From positions 4,322,501 through 4,328,607 of the forward strand of contig CP119312.1 in assembly GCA_029202405.1 (NCBI GenBank): a DNA stretch of 6,107 nucleotides, read 5' to 3'. Below, one piece after another: positions 6,079-6,107 of this stretch; position 1 is the first letter of the stretch, and the number at the start of each line of letters is the position of its first letter. The notes beneath the pieces were generated by a model. The model ran no database searches, had not been told where the DNA came from, and saw nothing but the letters and a program-made list of their open reading frames with translations. The translations under genes and the position numbers were made by a program. This stretch comes from Candidatus Devosia phytovorans (GTDB lineage: Bacteria; Pseudomonadota; Alphaproteobacteria; Rhizobiales; Devosiaceae).

Positions 6079-6107
6079 TTGACAGCGGAAACGCTGTTGA
6101 GTAAAAC
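6079..6107 (+). promoter_or_regulatory. Strong outward promoter, possibly of another rRNA operon
   Basis: A consensus TTGACA (6079-6084) lies exactly 17 bp before TAAAAC (6102-6107; 4 of 6), whose last base is the window edge. Upstream, 6010-6074 is rich in A- and T-tracts (ATCAAAACGAAAAACGAAAA), like the UP elements of rRNA promoters. The -35/-10 spacer contains a dyad, ACAGCG-GAAA-CGCTGT (6082-6097). The rRNA assignment is inference: the transcript lies outside the window. Confidence 0.45.

Larger units (their letters stand above)
5796..6107. other. Non-coding stretch leading to an outward promoter
   Basis: No convincing gene on either strand. The first 200 bases are mixed in composition and contain a TTGACA at 5924-5929 without a good -10, and a small GCGGG/CCCGC dyad (5934-5938/5952-5956). 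From about 6010 the sequence turns strongly AT-rich with A- and T-tracts, unlike the rest of the window, and runs into a promoter at the edge. Minus-strand readings through it lack a family resemblance or start signal. Confidence 0.6.

Overview
The window looks alphaproteobacterial. It opens inside a 23S rRNA gene whose 3' domain and tail resemble those of Acetobacteraceae and Sphingomonadales, and the protein genes are GC-rich with alphaproteobacterial-looking products. I lean slightly towards Acetobacteraceae from the 5S sequence, but from memory only; the genus cannot be fixed by eye.

Layout. (1) 1-1716 is the end of a ribosomal RNA operon: about the last 1.39 kb of 23S rRNA, a spacer with two hairpins, 5S rRNA enclosed in a 12-bp pre-5S stem (1504-1515 with 1643-1654), and a strong intrinsic terminator at 1680-1716. 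No tRNA follows the 5S. (2) 1796-2302 is a small cysteine-rich protein of the CxxCxxxCC (YkgJ-like) type. (3) 2369-3286, on the minus strand and convergent with it, is a divergent HNH endonuclease-family protein. (4) 3492-4986 is a three-gene operon, GST - ArsR-type regulator - SRPBCC/AHSA1 protein, with stop/start overlaps (4 nt and 1 nt) that imply translational coupling. (5) 5089-5795 is a Phd/YefM antitoxin - PIN (VapC/FitB-like) toxin pair, also overlapping by 4 nt. (6) 5796-6107 has no convincing gene. It becomes AT-rich and ends in a consensus TTGACA with a plausible -10 at the very edge, which looks like a strong, possibly rRNA-type, promoter pointing out of the window.

Regulation is the most informative part. 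The HNH-GST gap holds two 16-bp dyads of identical design, TTTCC-N6-GGAAA, which exactly flank a candidate promoter for the GST operon. They are good candidates for the operator of the operon's own ArsR-type repressor, which has no cysteines and so is unlikely to be a thiolate metal sensor. The toxin-antitoxin pair has its own dyad plus 9-bp-spaced direct repeats over its promoter, as expected of autoregulation.

Working together: GST, regulator and SRPBCC protein probably form a small-molecule-responsive unit of unknown substrate. The HNH protein, toxin-antitoxin pair and cysteine-rich protein look like accessory cargo inserted beside the rRNA operon. I do not see an unambiguous new system. 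The paired-operator operon and the accessory genes next to rrn are the best leads.
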